In this document: positions 1-9,508 of the stretch, in pieces | How positions within the stretch are numbered: the stretch's first letter is position 1 | Layout: the number at the start of each line of letters is the position of its first letter | DNA from: Candidatus Rhodoblastus alkanivorans | Lineage (GTDB): Bacteria; Pseudomonadota; Alphaproteobacteria; Rhizobiales; Beijerinckiaceae | Direction of reading: 5' to 3' | Length of the DNA: 64,000 nt | Assembly (NCBI RefSeq): GCF_022760755.1 | Contig: NZ_JAIVFP010000001.1 | Location: 3,514,001-3,578,000 of the forward strand | Program-made: the position numbers and the translations under genes | Notes under the pieces: model-generated | What the model was told of the DNA's origin: nothing | The model's database searches: none | What the model saw: the letters and a program-made list of their open reading frames with translations, nothing else

Positions 1-1389
1 GATGCCGGACAGCGAATTGTAATTGAACGTGCCCGAGGTCGCCCCCGAAAAATCGCCGAGCGGCGGTCCGCCAGCCCCTGTCGTGACGTGCCAGGACACC
101 GAACCCGAGGCGCCGTCGGCGCCGAAGGTGAACAGGTGATAGGTGAATGTCTGGCCGAAATTCGTGTTCGTATCCGTGACGGTCTCCGGCTCGGCGACGA
201 AGGACGCGATGATCGACGACCCGATCGTGAAGGCGCCCGCCGTAGGCCCGGCCCCGTAGAAATCGGCGTAAGCCGAGCCCGATGCGCCGCTGGCCCCGTC
301 GCTGCCGGCGGTCCCGGCGGCCCCGGCCAGTCCCGTCCCCAGAAAATCGCCGCCAACGCCAAAAGCTCCGCCCGCGCCCCCGGGAGCGCCTGCGCCGCCC
401 GCGCCGCCCTGCCCGCCAGTCGCGCTGTCGTCATAAAGCACGGCCGCGCCGAGAATGGCGAGCGAGCCCTCGTTATAGACGCCGCCCACGGCCGAACCGC
501 CGTCGCCGCCGGCGCCGCCGCTGCCGCCGTCGCCGCCATTGCCGCCGTTGCCGCCCTTGCCCGGGGTCGCCCCGGTCGCGTTCATGGTCGTGAAGCCGCC
601 GTTGCCACCATAGCCGGCCTGTGCGCCGGCGCCGCCGTTCCCGCCCTTGCCGCCGGCGCCGCCGAACGCGCTGCCGGTGACGGCGCTGTTTTCGAGGGTG
701 AGCGAACCTTTGTTGTCGATGCCCCCCACCGCCCCGCCGCCATTGGCGCCGGCGGCGCCGGCGCCGCCGCTGCCGCCGGCGCCGCCGTCAGCCCCGTTGC
801 CGCCATTGCCGCCGGGCGTCGAGGTGCCGCCCCCGGAGCCACCATATCCGCCAGGAGCGCCGGCGCCGCCGTTCCCGCCCTTGCCGCCGGATTTGCCCGA
901 GAAGGAAAGGCCGATGACAACGGAATCGACGATCGTCAGCGCGCCATCATTGACGATGGCGCCCCCGGCGACGCCGACGATCGGCGCGGCGTCGCTCCCT
1001 GCGTCGCCGTTTCCGCCGTCGCCGCCTTTCGACCCCGGCTGTCCGGTGAAAGCGGTCCCATCGACGCCGTTGGCGCCGACAGCCGTCGAGTCCGCTCCGT
1101 CGGCCCCCTTCAGGCCCGAGCCGGAGCCGCCGCCGCCGCCAGAAATTTCCAGATAGGCGAAGGTGACGTTCGCGCCGGCCTCGACCGTGATCTGGCTCGT
1201 CGCAAGCTCGCCGCCGAACGTCGGGCTTCCCTCGATCGTCAGCGACTTGCCGATGTCGAGTAAGCCCGCCGTCGCAAAGCCCTGAATCACGATCGTGTCG
1301 CCGTTCTGCGCCTCGGCGACCGCTTGGGCGACGTTGGTTTCCCCGCTGACGGGGGTCGTCGTGTCATTGTCGACGATCCAGGTGGCCAT
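1..1389 (-). CDS. Glycine-rich beta-helix-like secreted protein, 5' part (partial)
   Basis: The minus strand is open from an ATG at 1389 to the window edge (463 codons, no stop), so this is the N-terminal part of a larger protein. An AGGAGA-like site (GGAGACC) lies about 7 bases before the ATG. The first 90 residues (start MATWIVDNDTTTPVSG) look like the opening coil of a right-handed beta-helix or polymorphic-repeat adhesin, with alternating hydrophobic strands. Residues 90-370 are extremely Gly/Ala/Asn/Asp-rich (GGAGGKGGNGGAGA-type runs), broken by short returning strands such as VGGIDNKGSLTLENSAV and VGGVYNEGSLAILGAAV. I see no Sec signal peptide, which would fit type I or two-partner-like export, but the exporter is not visible. 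Function unknown; a surface or extracellular structural role is inferred. Plus-strand open frames over this region are compositional shadows. Confidence 0.75.
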   Translation of the reverse strand, partial: MATWIVDNDTTTPVSGETNVAQAVAEAQNGDTIVIQGFATAGLLDIGKSLTIEGSPTFGGELATSQITVEAGANVTFAYLEISGGGGGSGSGLKGADGADSTAVGANGVDGTAFTGQPGSKGGDGGNGDAGSDAAPIVGVAGGAIVNDGALTIVDSVVIGLSFSGKSGGKGGNGGAGAPGGYGGSGGGTSTPGGNGGNGADGGAGGSGGAGAAGANGGGAVGGIDNKGSLTLENSAVTGSAFGGAGGKGGNGGAGAQAGYGGNGGFTTMNATGATPGKGGNGGNGGDGGSGGAGGDGGSAVGGVYNEGSLAILGAAVLYDDSATGGQGGAGGAGAPGGAGGAFGVGGDFLGTGLAGAAGTAGSDGASGASGSAYADFYGAGPTAGAFTIGSSIIASFVAEPETVTDTNTNFGQTFTYHLFTFGADGASGSVSWHVTTGAGGPPLGDFSGATSGTFNYNSLSGI

Positions 1390-2004
1390 GTTCCGGTCTC
1401 CATTATCTTGTGAAATATATAAAGGTTTCTCGCTCCCCGCTCGCTGGCGCCGGGTCATGCGTTTGACCGCCGACGATCAATTGTTTCGTGGGGACGCGCG
1501 GAACCTGAAGCTGTCTTTTATACGGGGAAGCGTCGCAATGGTCATGTTCCTCGGCGTGAGCGTACGGCCGTCGAAAGCCCTTATGACGACATTAACGCCA
1601 CTCCGCGCCCTTAGTTCAGCGGCTCGTTGAACTTCCCGGACTCGCTCATCGGCGCCAAGATCGGTGAGCTTGTTGACGGCGTCAGCACCGCAGATCGCGA
1701 TAAGCGCCGAGGTTGTCGCGACGGATGGGCGCCAGACGCTTAATTTTCTGGTGAGGAGGGGACGCTCAAACGACCCGCGGGCGCCCGAAGCAGCACAGAC
1801 GGAACGCTGGGTTACCGAAATGTTGCGGCCGTTCGCGCCAACAGCCGAAATGGCTTATCCGGGTTGACTCCGGAATCCGGGCCGACCAGCCACGAATTTC
1901 CGCTAATTAGCGCCGAGCAGTCCTTAGTCGCGGCGGTTGCGCAGGTCCCTTTTCCGCCGTTTTGGGTCATTCGCGAACGGGAGCCAATCCTCAGATTTCA
2001 ACCG
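1390..2004. other. Intergenic region, no supported gene
   Basis: About 615 bases between the divergent-side start of the glycine-rich gene and the cysE stop. It should hold the promoter of the glycine-rich gene in the AT-richer stretch at 1395-1430. Short open frames here have no convincing start site or family resemblance. The end nearest cysE carries a 51-bp dispersed repeat (listed separately). Confidence 0.5.
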
Positions 2005-2006
2005 CT
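1956..2006. repeat. 51-bp dispersed repeat, copy 1 (cysE 3' end)
   Basis: This 51-base stretch matches 41722-41772 with about six mismatches, including an identical core TTCGCGAACGGGA and TCAGATTTCAACCGCT. In both places the repeat abuts and overlaps the TAG stop codon of a minus-strand gene (cysE here, the hyfI-like gene there). Confidence 0.8.
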
Positions 2007-2835
2007 AAACATCCTCGGCCTTGGCGGCGAGAACCTGGTCCATTTCACGCGCCGGTTCGGAGCAGCCCGAGGCGCCGACGACTTTCGCCGGCACCCCGGC
2101 GACCGTGACATTGGGCGGCACGGGTTTGAGCACCACCGAGCCCGCCGCGATGCGCGAGCAATGACCGATCTCGATATTGCCGATGATCTTGGCGCCCGCG
2201 CCGATCAGCACGCCGTGGCGGATTTTCGGATGGCGGTCGCCGCGCTCGTGGCCGGTGCCGCCGAGCGTGACGCTGTGCAGAATCGACACATCGTCGTCGA
2301 TCACCGCCGTGGCGCCCACGACAAGCCCCGTCGCATGGTCGAGGAATATGCCCTTGCCGATCCGCGCCGCCGGATTGATGTCGGTCTGGAAGGCCGCGGA
2401 CGAACGGCTTTGCAGATAGAGCGCGAAATCCTTGCGGCCCGCGTTCCATAGCGCATGCGCCAGCCTATGGGCCTGCAAGGCGTGGAAGCCCTTGAAATAG
2501 AGCACCGGCTCGATCAGGCGTTGGCAGGCCGGGTCGCGGTCGGCGACGGCGAGAATGTCGGCGCGAAGCGCCTCGCCGATCGAAGGATCGCGCGCGGCGA
2601 GATCGAGGAAATTCTGGCGGATCAGATCGCCCGAGAAATCGGGATGCGACAGGCGCGAGGCGAGGCGATGGCCGACCGCCTGCTCCAAGGTCGCATGATT
2701 GAGAATGAAGGAGGTGAGGAAGCAGCCGAGTTCCGGCTCGCGATGCAGCGCCTCCTCGGCCTCGCGCCGGATCTGCGCGAACACCGGATCGGCGTCGCTC
2801 TTGCGCAGCGGGCGGACATTGCCGGTCGTCGTCAT
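2005..2835 (-). CDS. cysE: Serine O-acetyltransferase
   Basis: Transfers acetyl from acetyl-CoA to L-serine, giving O-acetylserine for cysteine synthesis in the cytoplasm. The 276-residue protein has the helical N-terminal hexamerisation domain (about 1-140) and a C-terminal left-handed beta-helix of hexapeptide repeats (150-255). Family active-site residues are visible: TDI at 151-153, LDHATG at 165-170 (His167) and DRHPK at 200-204 (His202). AGGAG lies 6 bases before the ATG. The last residue is Val rather than the terminal Ile that many CysE proteins use to dock into CysK, so complex formation is uncertain. The stop codon lies inside the 51-bp repeat. No cysK is adjacent. Confidence 0.95.
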   Translation of the reverse strand: MTTTGNVRPLRKSDADPVFAQIRREAEEALHREPELGCFLTSFILNHATLEQAVGHRLASRLSHPDFSGDLIRQNFLDLAARDPSIGEALRADILAVADRDPACQRLIEPVLYFKGFHALQAHRLAHALWNAGRKDFALYLQSRSSAAFQTDINPAARIGKGIFLDHATGLVVGATAVIDDDVSILHSVTLGGTGHERGDRHPKIRHGVLIGAGAKIIGNIEIGHCSRIAAGSVVLKPVPPNVTVAGVPAKVVGASGCSEPAREMDQVLAAKAEDV

Positions 2836-2848
2836 CGAAAACTCCTTT

Positions 2849-2915
2849 CGCCTTCTCGGGCGAGGACTTGCCGCCTTCTCGGGCGAAAATTTGCCGCCTT
2901 CGCGGGCAAAGACTT
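2849..2915. repeat. 23-bp tandem repeat, about 3 copies, upstream of cysE
   Basis: Three consecutive units beginning CGCCTTCTCGGGCGA, CGCCTTCTCGGGCGA and CGCCTTCGCGGGCAA at 2849, 2872 and 2895 fill the gap between cysE and the upstream hydrolase gene, immediately upstream of the cysE Shine-Dalgarno site. Confidence 0.75.
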
Positions 2916-2943
2916 ATATCACGCGCCCGACGCGCTGTCGGGC

Positions 2944-3714
2944 CTAGGCCGAAAGGTCGTTAAGGAAGGCCAGCACGCCGTCCTTGAAGACCTTGTCGCC
3001 GACCGCCTTGTTATGGTCGCGTCCGGGAATGACCAGGACGCGGGCGTTCGGCATGAGCCGCGCCAGCGGCTCCGGCGGTCCGGCGACATCGTCTTCCGAG
3101 CCGACGCAAACGAGAGCCGGCGCGCGGATCGCTCCGACCTCGGCCTCGCTCATGGCGTGGCGCGAGCCCCGCATGCAGGCGGCCAGCGCCCGCAGATCGC
3201 TCTTGGTCGCCTCGGCGAAAGAGCGGAACATGCGCTGCATCGGATCGGTCACAACCTCCAGCGACGGCGCCTCCATGGCGTCGGCGATGCCGGCCGGCAA
3301 CCCCTCTCCGTCCACCAGATGGAAACCGAGGCCCGCCAGTACAAGGCCCCGCAGCTTTTCCGGACTCGCCAGGGCCATATGGGCGGCGATGCGCGCGCCC
3401 ATGGAATAGCCCATCACGTCGGCGCGGTCGATCCCGAGATGGTCGAGCAGGTTGACGGCGTCGCGCGCCATGATCCAGGGCGTGTAAAGCGCGGGATCGT
3501 AGAGCTTTTCGCTGCGGCCGTGGCCGCGATTGTCGAAGACGATGGTGCGACGGCCGGCATGGGTCAGGGTCTTGACCCATTGCGGAAAAACCCAGTTGAC
3601 GCCGTGGTTGGAGGCGAAGCCGTGGATGAGGAGGATCGGTTCGCCCCGGTCCTGCGTCGTGGGCGCGAAATCGATGAAAGCGAGGCGCGCGCCGTCGGAC
3701 GTGAATTCCTGCAT
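2944..3714 (-). CDS. Alpha/beta-fold hydrolase
   Basis: A 256-residue single-domain alpha/beta hydrolase. It shows the oxyanion HGF (31-33), the nucleophile elbow GYSMGA with Ser104, an acid candidate in VGSEDD (about 205) and a catalytic His in GRDHN (about 238). No signal peptide, so cytoplasmic. Substrate is not predictable; the overall shape is that of small carboxylesterases and haloperoxidase-like or MhpC-like hydrolases. It precedes cysE on the same strand but is separated by the tandem repeat, so co-transcription is uncertain. GGAAAG lies upstream of the ATG. Confidence 0.85.
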   Translation of the reverse strand: MQEFTSDGARLAFIDFAPTTQDRGEPILLIHGFASNHGVNWVFPQWVKTLTHAGRRTIVFDNRGHGRSEKLYDPALYTPWIMARDAVNLLDHLGIDRADVMGYSMGARIAAHMALASPEKLRGLVLAGLGFHLVDGEGLPAGIADAMEAPSLEVVTDPMQRMFRSFAEATKSDLRALAACMRGSRHAMSEAEVGAIRAPALVCVGSEDDVAGPPEPLARLMPNARVLVIPGRDHNKAVGDKVFKDGVLAFLNDLSA

Positions 3715-3738
3715 GGGTCTTTCCGGATTGAGCCGCGC

Positions 3739-4377
3739 TTACCAGCGCAGCAGGCGTCCGCCTGCGAACCAGCCGAGCGCGACGACGATCGATGTCGCGA
3801 TCATATACCAGACCGCGACGAAGAAGGGCGAGTCGTCAGGACAGTTGGCGGCGTAAAGCAGCGCGGAAAAGCCGGCCGCAGCGAAGGCCGCCGCCGCCCC
3901 CGCGCGGCGCGGATCGCTCGGCGCGCCGTGGCGCAGCGCTAGGAACAGCCCGGCAAGCGGCGCCAGCGCCATGAAGGGGATGAGCGTCAGGCAATGAACG
4001 GCGTTATGGCCGATCATCCGCGCCGCCCATTGATCGGGCGGAACGACCGCCATTTCGATCAGGGACGCGGCCACGACCAAAGCCGGCGCGAGGAGAACCG
4101 CGCGGCGGGCAAGGCCAGGATCGGCGCCCGGCCGCGACAACCGCCACGCCAGGACCAGGCCGGTTATGGCCATGGTCAGGGAAAAAGCGAATTTGAACAG
4201 GAAGCGCGGCTCGTCGAGCGAGGAGAAAAAGGTCGGGCGCAGGCCGAGAAAGGCGAAGAAGAACAGAGCCGAGACGACAAAACCCGCGCCGAGGTCGAGC
4301 GCGAAGGCCCGCGGCATCGGCGTCGGCTTCGTGTCGTTGTCCGCGGCAATCGCGGCGATGAGGTCCTCGGTCTTCAT
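3739..4377 (-). CDS. nrsF: NrsF-type anti-sigma factor (DUF1109)
   Basis: A 212-residue polytopic membrane protein with about six hydrophobic segments, matching the DUF1109/NrsF family that sequesters SigF-type ECF factors at the inner membrane. In Caulobacter, NrsF senses metal or oxidative stress through conserved cysteines. Here Cys residues occur near the end of segment 4 (AVHCLTL) and before the last segment (AANCPDD), consistent with that mechanism. It starts 10 bases after the sigma gene stop, so the two form an operon. Its target is inferred to be the sigma factor upstream and, through it, the divergent bufferin operon. Confidence 0.88.
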   Translation of the reverse strand: MKTEDLIAAIAADNDTKPTPMPRAFALDLGAGFVVSALFFFAFLGLRPTFFSSLDEPRFLFKFAFSLTMAITGLVLAWRLSRPGADPGLARRAVLLAPALVVAASLIEMAVVPPDQWAARMIGHNAVHCLTLIPFMALAPLAGLFLALRHGAPSDPRRAGAAAAFAAAGFSALLYAANCPDDSPFFVAVWYMIATSIVVALGWFAGGRLLRW

Positions 4378-4387
4378 TCTCGCATCT

Positions 4388-4960
4388 TCAACTGTTCAAT
4401 CTTTGATAGAGCGCCGCAAGCGCCTTCAGGCCGCGATGCACCGACACGCGCAGCGCCCCCTCGGTGACGCCCAGGCTTTTCGCGGCGTCGCGCAGGCTTT
4501 CGCCGCGGATCGACACCGCCTCGATCGCCTCGCGCTGCTTCGGGCTCAACTGGTCGAGCAGGCGAAGCGCCCCCTGCCGGTCCAATTCGCGGTCGAAGCC
4601 GTCGGCCTCGGCGGGCGCGGCGAGCACATCCTCGAAATCGGCGATGTCCGTCTCGGCGCGGCGCCCGCGTCGGCGCGCCGCGTCGATCATCTTGTTGCGC
4701 GCGATGGCCGCAAGCCACGGCGCCAGCGGCTGGGCCGGGTCCCAGGTGTGCCGCTTGAGATGAATGGCGAGCAGGGTTTCCTGCACGGCGTCCTCCGCGT
4801 CGCTGGCCGACAGGCCTGCGCGCGCGCAGGCCCTGAGGCAAACCTTGCGCAGAAAGGGAACGAGCGCGGTCAACAGGCGCTGGTAGGCCGCGGCGTCGCC
4901 CGCAAGGGCCGCCCGCATGGCCGCGCTCCATTCCCGATCCTGCGCCAGTAAATCCGGCAT
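4388..4960 (-). CDS. sigF: ECF sigma factor, SigF-like
   Basis: A 190-residue ECF sigma factor. Region 2 (about 25-95) includes the DAEDAVQETLLAIH helix and a WLAAIARNKMIDAARR segment for -10 recognition. Region 4 (about 135-185) includes LSPKQREAIEAV and an HTH ending ALRVSVHRGLKALA. It is co-directional with nrsF (10-base gap) and divergent from the bufferin operon. A GTAAC/CGAA promoter motif just upstream suggests autoregulation. The family is known to be released by chromium, cadmium, copper or oxidative stress. The start is the first ATG; the predicted -10 lies only about 12 bases upstream, so the leader would be very short or the start slightly downstream. Confidence 0.9.
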   Translation of the reverse strand: MPDLLAQDREWSAAMRAALAGDAAAYQRLLTALVPFLRKVCLRACARAGLSASDAEDAVQETLLAIHLKRHTWDPAQPLAPWLAAIARNKMIDAARRRGRRAETDIADFEDVLAAPAEADGFDRELDRQGALRLLDQLSPKQREAIEAVSIRGESLRDAAKSLGVTEGALRVSVHRGLKALAALYQRLNS

Positions 4961-4972
4961 CCAACACCCTTT

Positions 4973-4998
4973 TTCGCCCTGGGCCGGCGGATTGTTAC
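4973..4998 (-). promoter_or_regulatory. Candidate SigF-type promoter for sigF-nrsF
   Basis: On the minus strand GTAACA (4998-4993) is followed after 16 bases by CGAA (4976-4973). This fits the GTAAC...CGAA/CGTT pattern reported for SigF-type ECF promoters in Caulobacter and is mirrored on the other side of the divergent region. Confidence 0.5.
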
Positions 4999-5068
4999 AA
5001 CGGAAACGTCACAATTGCATCTTCGCAGGAACAATTTCCGGCGCCCGGGAATTTTTCGGCGGTTCAGC

Positions 5069-5093
5069 GTAACGCAGCGCCTCCGGCCTCGTA
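5069..5093 (+). promoter_or_regulatory. Candidate SigF-type promoter for the bufferin operon
   Basis: GTAAC at 5069-5073 and CGTA at 5090-5093, separated by 16 bases, about 45 bases before the bufA1 ATG. The motif pairs with the divergent one at 4973-4998 (17 bases after GTAAC), supporting co-regulation by the adjacent ECF factor. Confidence 0.5.
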
Positions 5094-5136
5094 AGGGGAG
5101 CAGGCGGCGACGACCGCCCCAATCGGAGATTTCAGA

Positions 5137-7199
<2,063 letters not shown>

Positions 7200-7211
7200 A
7201 GGGAGAAACCC

Positions 7212-7697
7212 ATGACCGCGTCTACAGCCTTGTTTCCGATCGAACTACCGTTATGGCGGACGGCGAGGCCCTATCTCGTCAGCCTTGCGCAACTCGCGCT
7301 GCGGATCGCGCTCGCCATTCCCTTCTATCGGTCGGGAATCACCAAATGGGACGGCTTCCTGCAGCTCAGCGACAGCGCCGACGCCTTGTTCACCGATGAG
7401 TTCAAACTGCATCTCTTTGGCGGCGAATATCCTTTCCCCGCCCCGCATTATATGGCGCTGGCCTCCGGCGTCATGGAGGTCGTGCTGCCGGTTTTGCTCG
7501 TGTTCGGCCTCGGGACGCGGGCCGCCGCGCTCGGCCTTCTCGGCATGACCGCGATCATCCAGCTCACCGAACCGCAGGGCTGGGCCAATTTCCACCTGAT
7601 CTGGGCGGCGACCGCGCTCGCCCTTTTCGTCCACGGACCGGGAAAAGTCTCGCTCGACGCCCTGATTGGCAAAGGACTGGCCGGATTGCGGAATTGA
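7212..7697 (+). CDS. DoxX-family membrane protein of the bufferin operon
   Basis: A 161-residue inner-membrane protein with four hydrophobic helices and the DoxX signature region (ALRIALAIPFYRSGITKWDGF near residue 30; GMTAIIQLTEPQGWANFHLIWA near 110-130). It follows the maturase by 12 bases with a GGGAGAAACCC ribosome site, so it is the third gene of the operon. DoxX-like proteins recur in BufABC operons; their biochemical role is unsettled, possibly quinone-linked redox support in the membrane. Confidence 0.85.
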   Translation: MTASTALFPIELPLWRTARPYLVSLAQLALRIALAIPFYRSGITKWDGFLQLSDSADALFTDEFKLHLFGGEYPFPAPHYMALASGVMEVVLPVLLVFGLGTRAAALGLLGMTAIIQLTEPQGWANFHLIWAATALALFVHGPGKVSLDALIGKGLAGLRN

Positions 7698-7779
7698 GCC
7701 CCCTACCCAAAAGGGGCGGCATTGATTATGGTGCGCCGCGTCGAGCGAAAAAAGCCGCCCCATTTCGGAAAAAAGAGCC

Positions 7780-8022
7780 ATGTCGGACCACGCCATTCCG
7801 CATTTCCATAACCAGCCCGGCCTTGCCAAAATTCGCGTCGGCGCCAAGGAATTCATGTGCATCGGCGCGCTGCCGCCTTGCGACCATCCGCATGTCTATA
7901 TCGACATGGGCGCCGACGACGAGGCGATCTGCCCCTATTGCTCGACGCTTTTCGTTTATGACGCCTCCCTTCACGGCCATGCCGATCCCGCCGAATGCGA
8001 GGCCCCGGCTCAGGCGGCCTGA
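7780..8022 (+). CDS. Small zinc-finger domain protein (NDUFS6-like)
   Basis: An 80-residue protein with zinc-ligand candidates Cys27, Cys34, His36/His38 and CPYC at 51-54, the arrangement of the bacterial zinc-finger family related to the complex I accessory subunit NDUFS6. No signal peptide or membrane segment. In alphaproteobacteria such proteins are usually small stand-alone housekeeping genes. A GC-rich hairpin without a clean T-run separates it from the DoxX gene, so it is probably transcribed separately. Role inferred only from family. Confidence 0.8.
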   Translation: MSDHAIPHFHNQPGLAKIRVGAKEFMCIGALPPCDHPHVYIDMGADDEAICPYCSTLFVYDASLHGHADPAECEAPAQAA

Positions 8023-8065
8023 GGCGTTTGCCGACGCGCCCAGGCGCGCCGAGGGAGTTTGAAAC

Positions 8066-9265
8066 GTGACCCCGCAACAGCCTTTCGTGATAGCCGGGGG
8101 CGGCGTCGGCGGCCTGACCGCCGCGCTCGCCCTGGCGCAGATCGGCCGTCCTTCCCTGCTGTTCGAGCGCGCCTCGGCTTTTCGGGAGGTCGGCGCCGGT
8201 CTGCAGCTTTCCCCCAACGCCAGCCGCATCCTGCGCAAGCTGGGCGTGCTCGACGCCCTGATGGACCTCGCGGTCGCGCCGAAATATGTCCGGCTGCGGC
8301 GGGGGGCCGACGGCGCCGATCTCGCGCGCGTGCCGTTTGACGACGCCGAAAAGCGCTGGGGCGCGCCCTATCTCGTCGTCCATCGCGCCGATCTGCTCGC
8401 GGCTCTGGTCGATCGCGCCCGCAGCGAAAACCTGATCACGATCAGCAATGATTCCGCCCTCACCGGCTTCATCCAGGACGAGAAGGGCGTCGCCGTCACC
8501 TATCGTTTCGACGGCGAGTTCCGCCGCGCCTCCGGCGCCGCGCTGATCGGCGCCGATGGGGTGCGCTCGATGACGCGCACGCGACTCATTCAGGGCGTCG
8601 CCGACCAGCCGGCCTATACTGGCCACACCGCCTGGCGCACGATTCTGCCCGCCGCTGGCCTGCCGGAAGCCTTCCTGCGCCCCGTCGCCAATCTCTGGTT
8701 CGGCGAGCGCGCCCATCTCGTCCATTATCCCTTGCGCGGCGGCTCGATCGTCAATGTGGTCGCGCTGGTCGAGGACGCCTGGCGCGGCGAGGCCGAGAGC
8801 GATATGGAATTCTGGGACAATGAGGGCGACCGGCGCTTCCTCATGAACCGCTTCAAGGACTGGTGCGGCGAGGCGCGCGAGCTGATCGGCGCCGGCGAAA
8901 CCTGGCTGCGCTGGCCTTTGTTCGACCGCCCGCCGCTCGATTCGTGGTCGCGCGGAAGGGTCGCCCTGCTCGGCGACGCCGCCCATCCCATGCTGCCCTA
9001 TCTCGCCCAGGGCGCGGCCCAGGCGATCGAGGACGCGGCGGCGCTGGCGGCGGCCGTCGCCGCCAATGAGCACGATCCCGCCGCCGCTCTGTCGCAATAT
9101 TCCGCCGCCCGCGCCGCCCGCGCCCGCCGGGTTCAGGAAGCCGCCCGCGCCCAGGGCCAGATTTACCATCTCGCCGGCTTCAAGGCTTTCGCCCGCGACG
9201 CCGCCCTGCGGCTCTCGACGCCTGGCCTGCTGCGCGGGCGCCAGGATTGGCTCTACGCGCAATAG
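8066..9265 (+). CDS. FAD-dependent monooxygenase (salicylate hydroxylase/UbiH-like)
   Basis: A 399-residue class A flavoprotein monooxygenase. The dinucleotide-binding GGGVGG is at 11-16, followed by GLQLSPNASRILRKLG typical of salicylate-hydroxylase-like enzymes. The DG motif (GADGVRS) is near 172 and the GD motif (LLGDAAHPMLPYLAQGA) near 308. It uses NAD(P)H and O2 to hydroxylate an aromatic ring; the substrate is unknown. No pathway genes flank it. A REP-like element begins exactly at its stop codon and probably acts as its 3' end. Confidence 0.88.
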   Translation: MTPQQPFVIAGGGVGGLTAALALAQIGRPSLLFERASAFREVGAGLQLSPNASRILRKLGVLDALMDLAVAPKYVRLRRGADGADLARVPFDDAEKRWGAPYLVVHRADLLAALVDRARSENLITISNDSALTGFIQDEKGVAVTYRFDGEFRRASGAALIGADGVRSMTRTRLIQGVADQPAYTGHTAWRTILPAAGLPEAFLRPVANLWFGERAHLVHYPLRGGSIVNVVALVEDAWRGEAESDMEFWDNEGDRRFLMNRFKDWCGEARELIGAGETWLRWPLFDRPPLDSWSRGRVALLGDAAHPMLPYLAQGAAQAIEDAAALAAAVAANEHDPAAALSQYSAARAARARRVQEAARAQGQIYHLAGFKAFARDAALRLSTPGLLRGRQDWLYAQ

Positions 9266-9361
9266 AGCATGCGGCGTTTCCACAAAAATGCCGCATGCTC
9301 CATGCCTTTTGATTGCGCACGATCTTTTCCGAAAACCGGCTCCCACTTTCGGGTTCATGCT
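9265..9361. repeat. REP-like element, copy A
   Basis: A 97-base element: a perfect 11-bp inverted repeat (GAGCATGCGGC at 9265-9275, GCCGCATGCTC at 9290-9300) around TTTCCAC, then a GATCTTTTCCGAAAACCGG...CCCACTTTCGGG core ending TTCATGCT. The same architecture occurs at 56688-56786. A further inverted-orientation fragment (GCGGAAAAGTGGAAGCCGAT) lies at about 9439-9460. Confidence 0.85.
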
Positions 9362-9508
9362 TTGGCAAGTGCGGCCGGTGACTTGCGGTCCGGGGCCAAA
9401 TCAGTCTAAGCAGCGGCGCCTGACGCAACGAGCGGCATGCGGAAAAGTGGAAGCCGATTTTTCGCAAAAATGCTGCGAAAACAAATGTATCCCGAGAGCG
9501 CACGCCCG

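Noticed and set aside
88-1263. Long plus-strand open frames (Arg/Ala- and Pro-rich)
   Set aside because: They are the complement of the glycine-rich minus-strand gene, have no ribosome site and show only GC-rich shadow composition.
1664-1867. Small plus-strand ORF of 67 codons
   Set aside because: GTG start without a clear ribosome site and no recognisable features.
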